Shown: positions 15,573-23,721 of the stretch, one piece after another
Layout of the letters: the number at the start of each line of letters is the position of its first letter
Numbering within the stretch: position 1 is the first letter of the stretch
Assembly (NCBI RefSeq): GCF_900104065.1
Contig: NZ_FNLC01000001.1
Coordinates: forward strand, 124,001 to 188,000
Source of the DNA: Natronobacterium texcoconense
GTDB taxonomy: Archaea; Halobacteriota; Halobacteria; Halobacteriales; Natrialbaceae
Reading direction: 5' to 3'
DNA length: 64,000 nt
The notes under the pieces: generated by a model
What the model was told of the DNA's origin: nothing
What the model saw: the letters and a program-made list of their open reading frames with translations, nothing else
Database searches by the model: none
Made by a program: the position numbers and the translations under genes

Positions 15573-15644
15573 ATGTCAGTCGACACGGCCCACGAACGCA
15601 ACCGACTCCGCTACGACCTCCTCCACCGGGTGATCGCACGATGA
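15573..15644 (+). CDS. possible 23-residue leader peptide
   Basis: A short frame whose TGA overlaps the ATG of the next gene (ATGA). The product is basic and helical (RNRLRYDLLHRVIAR). Exact four-base overlap and same-strand position suggest a translationally coupled leader or microprotein; the frame is short enough to be accidental. Confidence 0.3.
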   Translation: MSVDTAHERNRLRYDLLHRVIAR

Positions 15645-15841
15645 CGACGACGATGACGATCGCCGTCACGGTGGCGCTGACGCTTCTCGACCTGTTCCGG
15701 ACGATGCCAGTCCGAACGCGAGTCCGGGCCCGCGAACGGTTCCGACTGGTCGTCTCCTTCGCTCTCGCGGTGGCCGTCGTGGTCCTCGGGACCCTGCTGT
15801 ATCTCGAACTCGTCGGCCTGATCCTCGAGCTCCTCGGGTGA
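15641..15841 (+). CDS. small two-helix membrane protein
   Basis: A 66-residue protein with a first hydrophobic segment (residues 4-18), a highly basic loop (RTRVRARERFR, cytoplasmic by the positive-inside rule), and a long second hydrophobic segment (residues 36-64) ending at the C-terminus. The ATG at 15641 lies inside the stop of a 23-codon leader. A longer frame open upstream from 14927 is only an out-of-frame reading of the SLC41-like gene. No family recognised; it lies 70 bases upstream of the proline dehydrogenase gene, so co-transcription is possible. Confidence 0.55.
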   Translation: MTTTMTIAVTVALTLLDLFRTMPVRTRVRARERFRLVVSFALAVAVVVLGTLLYLELVGLILELLG

Positions 15842-15910
15842 ACGACGCGACCGTCCCGTCCCCGCCGAAACGTGTGACTAACTATCACTCGTCCTGACGG
15901 AGGGAGAGAT

Positions 15911-16843
15911 ATGCTTCCGCCGGTCGCGAACCGCTTCGTCGCGGGCGAAACCGCGGCCGAAGCGATCGACCACGCCCGCCGGCAGGCGAAGCTCGGTATC
16001 GATCCGATGGTCAACCTGCTCGGGTCTCACCACGCCGACCGACCGGCTGCCGAGGCCGACGCCGCCGAGTACCGCCTGCTCGTCGAAGACCTCGCCGAAG
16101 CCGACCTCGAGGGCGAACCCGCCATCTCCGTGAAACCGACACAGATCGGACTCGACTGCGGCGAGACGGTCTTTCGTGACCTGCTCGGCGGCGTCCTCGA
16201 GGCGGCCGTCACCCACGACGTTTTCGTCTGGCTCGACATGGAAGAGCATACGACCGTCGACGCCACGCTCGCGGCCTACGAACGGTTCGCCCGACTCTCC
16301 GACGGTCGGGTCGGCGTCTGCCTTCAGGCCGACCTCGAGCGCACGCTCGACGACCTCGAGCGGCTCGCGGACGTTCCGGGCAAGCTACGGCTCGTGAAAG
16401 GCGGCGCCTACGACCGTCCGTCAGAGATCGCGTACACGACGGATACACGGATCGACCAGGCCTACCGACGACTCCTCGATCGAGCGTTCGAGACGGTCGA
16501 GGGACCCGTCGTCGTCGCCACCCACGACCCCGAAATGATCGAGTACGCGACCGACCGCGCCGACGGGACCGACCTCGAGTTCCAGTTCCTGATGGGCGTC
16601 CGGCCGCGGGCACAGCGAACGCTCGCGACGGAGTACGACGTCTGTCAGTTCGTCCCCTACGGCACGCGCTGGAAGCGGTGGGCGATAAACCGGGCGAAAC
16701 GCAACGTCGGGTTCACCGCGCGAGCCGTCGCAGAGACGCTGGTTCCGCTCGGCAACGGGGAGACGTTCGAAGAAGAGGTCGGCGTATCGGTGCCGGTCCA
16801 CGAATCGCCGGCGACGTCAGGGCTCGAGTCGACGGGTGAGTGA
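15911..16843 (+). CDS. proline dehydrogenase
   Basis: A 310-residue monofunctional FAD-dependent proline dehydrogenase, the size of bacterial and archaeal PRODH. Typical barrel motifs are SVKPTQIGLD (strand with the catalytic Lys region), FVWLDMEEH, KLRLVKGGAYD, LEFQFLMGVRP and CQFVPYGTRWKRWAINR, the last matching the C-terminal helix that contacts proline with paired arginines (YxxRR-like). It oxidises L-proline to pyrroline-5-carboxylate, feeding electrons to the quinone pool, as the first step of proline catabolism. Its 3' end overlaps the convergent FemAB-like gene by 27 bases. No P5C dehydrogenase gene is adjacent. Confidence 0.93.
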   Translation: MLPPVANRFVAGETAAEAIDHARRQAKLGIDPMVNLLGSHHADRPAAEADAAEYRLLVEDLAEADLEGEPAISVKPTQIGLDCGETVFRDLLGGVLEAAVTHDVFVWLDMEEHTTVDATLAAYERFARLSDGRVGVCLQADLERTLDDLERLADVPGKLRLVKGGAYDRPSEIAYTTDTRIDQAYRRLLDRAFETVEGPVVVATHDPEMIEYATDRADGTDLEFQFLMGVRPRAQRTLATEYDVCQFVPYGTRWKRWAINRAKRNVGFTARAVAETLVPLGNGETFEEEVGVSVPVHESPATSGLESTGE

Positions 16844-17833
16844 CCGGCCGACGTTCAGTACCGACAGGGCCGGCGCCGGCCGTCCGCGTTCGTAGACGAG
16901 CAGCGGGATGGTCTCGGCGCCGAAGTACTCCTTGAACCGGAAGACACCGTTACGAAAGTCCGGCGGCGAGCCCCGGAGTTCGTACGTCTCGTACCCCTCG
17001 TCGATACCCCACTTGATCGCGTGCTCGTGGAGCAGTTCGGGTGCGTGGTACTCGAACTGATCCTCGGTAACGCCAGTGAACAGGTGTTGCAGCGTCGACT
17101 GCTCCTCGTCGAGCAGGTACATGTACTGGCCGCGGGCTTCGCCGTCGACCTCGAGGGTGAACAGCTTCAGCCGATCCTCGAGCCGAGGGAGTTCCCGGAA
17201 GAACGCAAGGGGGTGAGTCGGCAGTCCCACGCGGTCGGCGACGGTCGCGTAGTCCTCGTAGAACGCCACGCAGTTCTCCTCGCTGATCGCCTCGTCGACG
17301 ACCTCGAACTCGTAGTCGTGACCACGTCTGATCCCGCGACGGCGCTCGCTGTCCATCTCCGAAAAGAGCGCGTCCCACCCCCGCGTCAGGTCGAGCGTGA
17401 ACCGACACGAGAGGATCGTCGGCTGGTATCCCTTCGACTCGAGGAAGTGGTTGTAGCGGACGTAGTTCTGGTCGTAGACCCGGAGTTCGTTGTAGAGGAC
17501 GGTGCCCCGACAGACGTCGCCGACGGCGTCTAGCAGCATCTCGAGGGCGTCTTCCTCGTCGGTCATGGTGACCGGGCCGCCGTAGCCGGGCCGGATCGAA
17601 CTCAGTCGCTTCACTCGGCCGAGGTCCGTGACGAAGTTCGGGAAGACGGCGACGGGGTTGCCTTTCTTCGAGACCAGCAGGTGGTGTGGCTCGTGGCCGA
17701 TCCCCTCCTCGACCGCCCGCAGCCACTCGTAGCGGTGGTAGACACACCCCAGTTCGGACTGTTCGACCACGTTGTTCCACTGGTTCCGGTTTGCCTCCGC
17801 GACGGAACCCAGCCGTTCTACCTCGAGAGCCAT
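16817..17833 (-). CDS. FemAB-like GNAT (BioF2/GNAT_6) acyl- or aminoacyl-transferase
   Basis: A 338-residue protein with two GNAT-like halves, as in FemAB aminoacyltransferases. It begins with NQWNNVVEQSELGCVYHRYEW and continues with the conserved VSKKGNPVAVFPNFV. The C-terminal half has DGEARGQYMYLLDEEQSTLQHLF and HEHAIKWGIDEGYETYELRGSPPDF, ending with FRFKEYFGAE, a segment common to the family. Haloarchaea lack peptidoglycan, so the product is probably a modified surface glycan, lipid or peptide. It lies upstream-to-downstream on the same strand as the helical-barrel and ATP-grasp genes. The three together look like a surface-polymer decoration set, although the gap to the next gene is 94 bases. 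Confidence 0.8.
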   Translation of the reverse strand: MALEVERLGSVAEANRNQWNNVVEQSELGCVYHRYEWLRAVEEGIGHEPHHLLVSKKGNPVAVFPNFVTDLGRVKRLSSIRPGYGGPVTMTDEEDALEMLLDAVGDVCRGTVLYNELRVYDQNYVRYNHFLESKGYQPTILSCRFTLDLTRGWDALFSEMDSERRRGIRRGHDYEFEVVDEAISEENCVAFYEDYATVADRVGLPTHPLAFFRELPRLEDRLKLFTLEVDGEARGQYMYLLDEEQSTLQHLFTGVTEDQFEYHAPELLHEHAIKWGIDEGYETYELRGSPPDFRNGVFRFKEYFGAETIPLLVYERGRPAPALSVLNVGRSLTRRLEP

Positions 17834-17927
17834 CGTGGAGGTCCTTTCAGGTAATTTCTCATAACTACGTTCACACTACCCCTCGTTTGGTGAGCCGTAC
17901 ACGCCGACGACGGGGTGTATTCGCCGC

Positions 17928-19172
17928 TTACACCGTCTCTGACTCTCCGTCGCACGCCCTCGCGTACGTCGACAGCGCGTAGGCCATCCAGGCCTGACAC
18001 CACCGCATCAGGGTGAACCGTTTCGTGTAGAAGCGCCGCTGCTGGTAGTAGAACTGGCCGTCGCCGGCGTACAGCGCGTCGGTCGCCCAGTCGATGATCC
18101 GACGGGCGAACTCGAGGTCGCCCGCCTCGGTGAACGTGATAATTCCCTGGGCGGCCGCGTGGGTATCTCGGGGGTACACGCTCGACTCGTCCCAGTTGGA
18201 CGCGCCGTCGTCCTCGAACAGCTCTTCACGGTAGAACGACAGTCCGCGTTCGATCGTCGCGTCGAACCGACTCGAGCCTGTAAGCTCCTGGTACCGGAGC
18301 AGCGACTCGAGGATGAAGCCGTTGTGGAAGTTGTCCATCGAGAGGTGAGAGGCCGTCGGCGGATCGGTGTACATCCAGCCGCCCGTCGCGGTCTGTTTGC
18401 TCGCGACGTAGTCGAGGATCGCCTCGCCCGCCTCGCACCATCGCGGCTCGTCGAAGTACGCTCCGAGTTCGAGCAGGAGCCGCGCGCCGAGTGCGTTCGC
18501 GTTGAGGGTGTAGGGTTCGCTCACCTCGTTTCCCCCACCGTTCTCGGCCGTATAGTTGATTCGCGCACCCTCGTCGAACTCGGTGTAGTCGAGGTCCTCG
18601 AAGACGAACTCGGTCGCCGTCCGCGCGACTCGTGCGTACGTCGGTTCCTCGAGCGCGTCCGCGGCCTGGAGCAGCGCTTGCACCGCGTAGGTGGTCGAGA
18701 CGACGCCCGACACCTCGCCCGGCGTCGAGGCCGTCTCGCTCGAGAGGTCCTGCAGGGGGTGTCTGTGCCCGCCGCCACAGAAGCCGCGACACCAGTCGTT
18801 GTCTTCCGCGAGCAGCCACTCGACGAGATTCTGTGCCTCTCGAGCGTACGTCTCGTCGCCAGTCAGCGTGTAGATGTCGAGGTTCGCCATCGCGAACAGC
18901 GCCGCACCCTTGTAGTTGCGCCGTTGCTCGACCTCGAAGTACGGACGCAGGTTGATCGGCGCTCGCTTGATCCCCTCCTGGACCGCGAGGTTCAGCAGTT
19001 TGCTCTCGAACGGAAGTCGCTGGAGGTAGACGCTGCTCAGCCCGTCGGCGTAGTCCCAGCCGGTGTAGTCTCGCTCGCGTGCGTACGCGAGCGTCTCGCG
19101 ACAGCGCCGGACGATGGGATCGCTCGAGGCCGATTCGTCTCTCCGTCGCTCGGTCGTTCGCGTCGCGTTCAT
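17928..19172 (-). CDS. alpha/alpha-barrel (six-hairpin glycosidase/epimerase-like) protein
   Basis: A 414-residue protein starting at the ATG at 19172, which overlaps the stop of the ATP-grasp gene by four bases. It consists of repeated helix pairs with aromatic-glycine turns: NYKGAALFAMANLDIY, WLLAEDNDWCRGFCGGGH, YAVQALLQAADAL, ARLLLELGAYF, ASKQTATGGWMYTDPP, MDNFHNGFILESLLRYQELTG and WCQAWMAYALSTYAR. This pattern is seen in uronyl epimerases, lyases and unsaturated glucuronyl hydrolases. No signal peptide, so it acts in the cytoplasm unless exported otherwise. Databases often give related haloarchaeal proteins an unsupported transporter name. Coupling to the ATP-grasp gene suggests a joint role in building or trimming a glycan. 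Confidence 0.75.
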   Translation of the reverse strand: MNATRTTERRRDESASSDPIVRRCRETLAYARERDYTGWDYADGLSSVYLQRLPFESKLLNLAVQEGIKRAPINLRPYFEVEQRRNYKGAALFAMANLDIYTLTGDETYAREAQNLVEWLLAEDNDWCRGFCGGGHRHPLQDLSSETASTPGEVSGVVSTTYAVQALLQAADALEEPTYARVARTATEFVFEDLDYTEFDEGARINYTAENGGGNEVSEPYTLNANALGARLLLELGAYFDEPRWCEAGEAILDYVASKQTATGGWMYTDPPTASHLSMDNFHNGFILESLLRYQELTGSSRFDATIERGLSFYREELFEDDGASNWDESSVYPRDTHAAAQGIITFTEAGDLEFARRIIDWATDALYAGDGQFYYQQRRFYTKRFTLMRWCQAWMAYALSTYARACDGESETV

Positions 19173-20395
19173 CGTCGACTCCGGGTCGGGTTCGGCAGTC
19201 GTTTCTCCGCCTGCTCTGCGGACGATCGCGGTACAGACGTCCCCGGAAGCTGCTCCAGGAGTGATGCCGGCGGCGTCAGCCACGCGCCGAGATCTGTCGG
19301 CTCGAGATCCCAGCTCGCCCCGGGCGAGAGCAGCGTCGACAGCGACTCCCGGAGCGTCTCCCGATCCCTGTTCGTCGCCGCGAACTGCAGTTCCCGGAGC
19401 GGGAACACCATCTCGCCTCTCGGTTCCGGCGAGCCGACGGGCAACTCGTGGCCGAGGTCGAGTCGGTCGGCGACCAGCGTCGAGGCGAACCGATAGCCGA
19501 ACTCGCTGGCCAGCGCGTACGACGCCCAGAACTTCGGGTTGATTTCCATAAGTACGGGCGTCCCGTCCGTCCGGCGTTTGAACTCGACGAGTGCGACGCC
19601 GTGCCAGCCGACCTCCTCGAGCAACCGCCGTGCGGCCGTCGCGACCGCCGCATCCGGCTCGAGCCGGAGGTGCGTCCCGCTGCCGCCGTGACGGGGCACC
19701 GACCGAAGTTCCTCGTGTGTCATCGTGAGTGCGACCTCGCCGTCGACACAGAGTAACCCACAGGCGTGGGTCGAACCGGAGCCGTCGACGTACTCCTGGA
19801 CCAGTACCTCGCCGTCCGGAGCGACGCTCGCGATCCGATCGTAGGTCTTCCAGAACTCGCCCGGGTCGTCGACCGGTGCCGTCGTCACGCCGCCGTTCTC
19901 CCACCGTGCCTTCAGGAAGAGGGGAAAGGGGAGGACGCCGTCGGGGGTCGCCCGGCCGTCCGCCTCGAGGTTGGCGACGACGTCCGAGTACTCCATCGGC
20001 GTCTCGAGACCGAGCCGTTGGCCCCGCCGCAACGTCTCTTCTTTGTCCGCCGCAGCACGGAAGGCGTCTCTCGAAGGGAGACAGAGCGCGACGTCTCCAG
20101 GAATCGATTCCCGGATCGTCTGGACTGCCGCCATCGAGTCGTAGCCGACCGGAAGGACGACGTCCGGTCGATCCCGCTCGATCGTCTCGAGCAGGGCCGT
20201 CGGATAGTCCGGATCGTCAGGAGGTGGAAGGACTCGGCCAGCGTCGCAGTACGTCGAGCGCAGAAGCCTGCTGTGTGGCGACGTCCCGACGCCGACCACC
20301 GTCGCCTCGAGGTCCTCGCTTAGCTCCGTCGCGATCGCCAGGGCGTTGTCGTAATCGCCGTCGAGCAGGAGGACCGTCGGTGGAACCGCGTGCAT
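19169..20395 (-). CDS. ATP-grasp carboxylate-amine ligase
   Basis: A 408-residue ATP-grasp protein. The N-terminal Rossmann-like part has TVLLLDGDYDNALAIATEL and PVGYDSMAAVQTIRE. The ATP-grasp core has ADKEETLRRGQRLGLETP, PFPLFLKARWENGG and VLVQEYVDGSG, with the metal-binding end VLMEINPKFWAS (Glu and Asn ligands). It should join a carboxylate to an amine through an acyl phosphate, as in CarB-like or amino-acid ligases. The product could be an amino-acid conjugate of a glycan or lipid. Its stop overlaps the next gene's start by four bases. The C-terminal 60 residues after the core are poorly conserved and basic. Confidence 0.88.
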   Translation of the reverse strand: MHAVPPTVLLLDGDYDNALAIATELSEDLEATVVGVGTSPHSRLLRSTYCDAGRVLPPPDDPDYPTALLETIERDRPDVVLPVGYDSMAAVQTIRESIPGDVALCLPSRDAFRAAADKEETLRRGQRLGLETPMEYSDVVANLEADGRATPDGVLPFPLFLKARWENGGVTTAPVDDPGEFWKTYDRIASVAPDGEVLVQEYVDGSGSTHACGLLCVDGEVALTMTHEELRSVPRHGGSGTHLRLEPDAAVATAARRLLEEVGWHGVALVEFKRRTDGTPVLMEINPKFWASYALASEFGYRFASTLVADRLDLGHELPVGSPEPRGEMVFPLRELQFAATNRDRETLRESLSTLLSPGASWDLEPTDLGAWLTPPASLLEQLPGTSVPRSSAEQAEKRLPNPTRSRR

Positions 20396-20574
20396 GGACG
20401 GGGCCGCATCGCCCAGTTCAAAAAGTAACAGGTTGATGAGATGCTGGTCGATCCACCTACTCCAGCCGGAGTGGGGCTATCGGGCTGCGTTCGGTTCGTA
20501 ACGCCGCCGTACGTGTCGGACTGTCCGCGAGACCCGAACTCGAGACGTCGACTGCTACTCTCGGCTTATCGTCT

Positions 20575-21780
20575 CTAGCTCGCTGCTAACTCCTCGAACG
20601 CTGTCGCAGCCGTCCGCGTCCCTTTCGAGATAAGCACGTCGCCACCCTGGATCTCGGCATCGGCGTCGCCGACCAGCAGCCAACCCTCGTCGGGTCGGCG
20701 GATGGCGATTACGGACATCGTCGACTCGGTATCGGGGACGCCGCCAACGATCGTCGTCCCATCGAGATCGCTTTCCGGCGCGACCTCGACGCGGGTGATG
20801 ATCTCGTCGCTCTCCTCGACGGCCAACTGGACGACCGGGTGGACGTCGATCTCTCGAAGAACGCCCTCGCTGATGTCGATCGCGGCGTCGCTGATGACTT
20901 CGGTGGCACTGCCGAGGTGGATCAGTCCCCGCAGCGCGACCGGATCTGAGGCGTCCGCCGCTGCCCGGAGCGTCCAGGCCTCGAACCGCGACTCGAGCGC
21001 GTCGACTTCCACCTCGAGGTTCTGGACCTCCTCCGCCAGCGCGTCGCTGTCGAAGAGGACGGCGCTGTAGGCCAGGTCGACGGCCAGTTCCGAGAGGTTC
21101 TTCATGTGGACGATGGTGTCGACCGCCCGTTCGAGGTCCTCGATGTCGGGCGCGTCGACGACCGGCGGCTCGTAGGTCGTCCCGGTCATCGTCTCACAGA
21201 CGTCGCCGATCGCGACGTCCGGGCCACGCAGGAGCGCGACGTCGTCGGCCTCGATCGTCGTCTCCGGGCCGGGGTTGAGCAGCCACTCCTCGCCACGACG
21301 AAGCGCGATAACGCGAACGCCGGTCTCGGACTCGAGGTCGATGTCGGCAAGCGTTCGTCCAACGTAGGACGAGTCGGGAGCGACGACCCCACGGACGAGC
21401 GTCTCGACGGCCTCGGGAAGCGCCGCCCGCATCGCCTCCGGGAGCCCGATGTCCTCTAAGACGACCTTCGCGATGTCGCCGGCCGCGTCACTGATGTCGT
21501 CGGCGGCGGTGACGATTCCCAGAACGGGCGCGAGCTGTTCGGCGTCGTCCGGGTTCCGGACCGCCATCATCAGCCCCATTCGCGCCCGCATCTCGAGGAG
21601 GTCCATCCGTTCCTCGAGGCGCAGTACCTCGTGGGCGATCTCCTCGCTCGAGTGCAAGACCGCGGAGTACGAGAGGTCGATGAGCAGCTCCGCTGTGTCT
21701 TTCATCTCGACGAGCACGTCTTTGACGTTGACTGGCTCGTACTCGATCGGTACCGACGCCTCGCCCTCGAGCGGGTCCAT
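20575..21780 (-). CDS. PhoU-TrkA_C tandem protein (potassium/anion channel-associated regulator)
   Basis: A 401-residue protein made of two repeats of PhoU-like helical domain plus TrkA_C (RCK_C) domain. Repeat 1 is PhoU at about 18-110 (VKDVLVEMKDTAELLIDLSY) and TrkA_C at about 125-205 (VAPDSSYVGRTLADIDL ... VALLRGPD). Repeat 2 is PhoU at about 220-310 (VHMKNLSELAVDLAYSAVLF) and TrkA_C at about 320-395. TrkA_C domains bind small ligands such as cyclic di-AMP or nucleotides and gate K+ transporters; PhoU helices regulate transport or signalling. There is no membrane segment, so it acts in the cytoplasm, perhaps on a channel encoded elsewhere. Monocistronic, divergent from serS with a 99-bp spacer. 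Confidence 0.88.
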   Translation of the reverse strand: MDPLEGEASVPIEYEPVNVKDVLVEMKDTAELLIDLSYSAVLHSSEEIAHEVLRLEERMDLLEMRARMGLMMAVRNPDDAEQLAPVLGIVTAADDISDAAGDIAKVVLEDIGLPEAMRAALPEAVETLVRGVVAPDSSYVGRTLADIDLESETGVRVIALRRGEEWLLNPGPETTIEADDVALLRGPDVAIGDVCETMTGTTYEPPVVDAPDIEDLERAVDTIVHMKNLSELAVDLAYSAVLFDSDALAEEVQNLEVEVDALESRFEAWTLRAAADASDPVALRGLIHLGSATEVISDAAIDISEGVLREIDVHPVVQLAVEESDEIITRVEVAPESDLDGTTIVGGVPDTESTMSVIAIRRPDEGWLLVGDADAEIQGGDVLISKGTRTAATAFEELAAS

Positions 21781-21879
21781 ATGTAATCAACTCTCGGCCG
21801 GTCCAAAAAACGTTTGCCGCTCGTCCGGCCACACTGCCTTCCGATACGGTTTTGGACGGCCGTCATGAATCAACGACTA

Positions 21880-23259
21880 ATGCTCGACCGGACGTACGTA
21901 CGAGAGAACCCCGACGAGGTTCGCGACGCCCTCGACAATCGGGGCGCCGACGTCGACCTCGACGAGATTCTCGAGATCGACGAACGGTGGCGAGAACTGA
22001 AAGCCCGTGGTGACGAACTGCGCCACGAACGCAACGAGATCACCGACCGGATCGGCAAACTGGTCTCGGAGGGTAAACGAGACGAGAAAGACGAGGCTAT
22101 CGAGAAATCGAGAGAGCTCAAGGCCGAAATCGAGGACGTCGAGGCGGAGGCCATCGAACTCCAGGCCGACCTCGAGCAGCGAATGCTCGAGATCCCTCAG
22201 GTCCCTCACGAGAGCGTCCCACTGGGCGTCGACGAACGCCACAACGTCGAGGATCGGCGCTGGGGATTCGACGACCTGCGTGACCTGCCCGAGGACGTGA
22301 CGCCACACTACGAACTCGGCGAGGAGATGGACATCATCGACGAGGCTCGCGGAGCCAAAACGACCGGCTCCGGCTTCTACTTCCTCAAAGGCGACGGCGC
22401 ACGCCTCGAGCACGCCCTGATCCAGTTCATGATGGATATCCACCGCGAACAGGGCTATGTCGACCTCTTCCCACCGGTGCCGGTCAAGAGCGAGTCGATG
22501 CGTGGCACCGGTCAGCTCCCCAAGTTCGCCGACGACGCCTACCGACTCGGCGGCAGCAACGAGGAGGAATACGAGGACGACGACCTCTGGCTCTGTCCGA
22601 CCGCGGAGGTGCCGGTCACCAACATGTACGCCGACGATATCCTGCTCAAGGACGACCTCCCGCTGAAACACCAGGCCTACACGCCGAACTTCCGGCGCGA
22701 AGCCGGCGAACACGGAACCGAAACCCGCGGCATCGTCCGCGTTCACCAGTTCAACAAGGTCGAACTCGTCAACTTCGTCGAACCCGAGAACAGCTACGAT
22801 CGACTCGAGGGCCTGCTCGACGAAGCCGAGGAAGTCCTCCAGCGACTCGGCCTACCCTATCGCATCCTCGAACTCTGTACCGGCGATCTCACGTTCGCCA
22901 GCGCCAAGACCTACGACATCGAGGTCTGGGCACCCGGCGACGACATGGACGACGGCCCCGACCGCGGCGGCCGCTGGCTCGAGGTCTCGTCGGCCTCGAA
23001 CTTCGAGGACTTCCAGGCCCGCCGTGCGGGTCTTCGCTACCGGCCCGAGCGCCACGAATCGGCCGAGTACCTCCACACCCTGAACGCGTCGGGAGTCGCA
23101 CTGCCCCGCGTGATGGTCGCGCTCCTCGAGTACTACCAGAACGAGGACGGCACGGTGACGGTTCCCGAAGCCCTGCAGCCGTACATGGGCGGTCAGGAAG
23201 TCATCGAGGGCCACGAGAAGGTCGGCGAGGCTGCACTGGGTGCCGGCGAACGCGAATAG
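21880..23259 (+). CDS. serS: seryl-tRNA synthetase
   Basis: A 459-residue class II synthetase of the standard (bacterial-like) SerRS type. The N-terminal coiled-coil arm spans about residues 25-105. Motif 1 is FPPVPVKSESMRGTGQLPKFADDAY, motif 2 lies in YTPNFRREAGEHGTETRGIVRVHQFNKVEL, and motif 3 in LNASGVALPRVMVALLEYYQ. The TAEVPVTN loop binds the serine substrate. The start at 21880 (MLDRTYVREN) aligns with family N-termini; an ATG at 21865 would add five residues. It charges tRNA-Ser and tRNA-Sec-type substrates. The convergent aEF-2 stop lies 462 bp downstream. Confidence 0.96.
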   Translation: MLDRTYVRENPDEVRDALDNRGADVDLDEILEIDERWRELKARGDELRHERNEITDRIGKLVSEGKRDEKDEAIEKSRELKAEIEDVEAEAIELQADLEQRMLEIPQVPHESVPLGVDERHNVEDRRWGFDDLRDLPEDVTPHYELGEEMDIIDEARGAKTTGSGFYFLKGDGARLEHALIQFMMDIHREQGYVDLFPPVPVKSESMRGTGQLPKFADDAYRLGGSNEEEYEDDDLWLCPTAEVPVTNMYADDILLKDDLPLKHQAYTPNFRREAGEHGTETRGIVRVHQFNKVELVNFVEPENSYDRLEGLLDEAEEVLQRLGLPYRILELCTGDLTFASAKTYDIEVWAPGDDMDDGPDRGGRWLEVSSASNFEDFQARRAGLRYRPERHESAEYLHTLNASGVALPRVMVALLEYYQNEDGTVTVPEALQPYMGGQEVIEGHEKVGEAALGAGERE

Positions 23260-23721
23260 CCGCTGTCTCGCGGAACTCGAGTCGAACCGACGCGTCTCCC
23301 TAATCGTATTGTAATTCGCGCTGGCGGCAGTGATCTCGTTTTCCAACGTCCTCGCGACGTAAGTTCGATGTGAATTTAACGGCACGAGAGGGGATGAAAC
23401 CGTCTATTGTATGCTTTCGGCGGCTAATCCGAGTCAGCCAGACGGACTGTCTAACCACAAAGCATATTCCACATGCCTCTGACTGACTCGATAGGACGGT
23501 GGACAGCCGGGTAGGGGTACTCGCGGTTTCTGTCCACCGATTTATCACCCCTCGAGAGACACGTCTGTCCCCGTTTAGTGGTTCTTCGCGCGAGTCTGAG
23601 CTGTGACGTCGCGCCGAACGCGATCCGGACTATCAGCGAAGTCGGCGTAAAAGACGCGAGTGGTGGTTTCTTCGAACGGTGCACGAACGAAGAGGGCGCA
23701 CCGAAGAAACTACCGAGACCG
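23260..23721. other. 462-bp convergent spacer between serS and aEF-2 genes
   Basis: No convincing coding frame. It contains a strong hairpin at 23497-23539 and otherwise unremarkable sequence with lower GC than its neighbours. Terminator sequences for both genes and possibly a small RNA would lie here. Checked for tRNA-like T-loops, none found. Confidence 0.5.
23497..23539. other. long hairpin, possible small RNA or terminator structure
   Basis: CGGTGGACAG (23497-23506) and CTGTCCACCG (23530-23539) form a perfect ten-base stem around a 23-base loop that is itself G-rich with GGGGTAC. It is the strongest secondary structure in the serS/aEF-2 spacer. No T-run follows within a few bases on either strand, so it is not a typical archaeal terminator. 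Confidence 0.45.

Noticed and set aside
14927-15841. A 304-codon frame joining the SLC41-like region and the small membrane protein
   Set aside because: The front part is an Arg-rich shadow of the half-B gene; only the last 66 codons look real.
17928-19904. A single 658-codon frame suggesting an ATP-grasp/helical-barrel fusion
   Set aside because: Its first ~245 codons are an out-of-frame reading of the ATP-grasp gene; the barrel protein starts at 19172.
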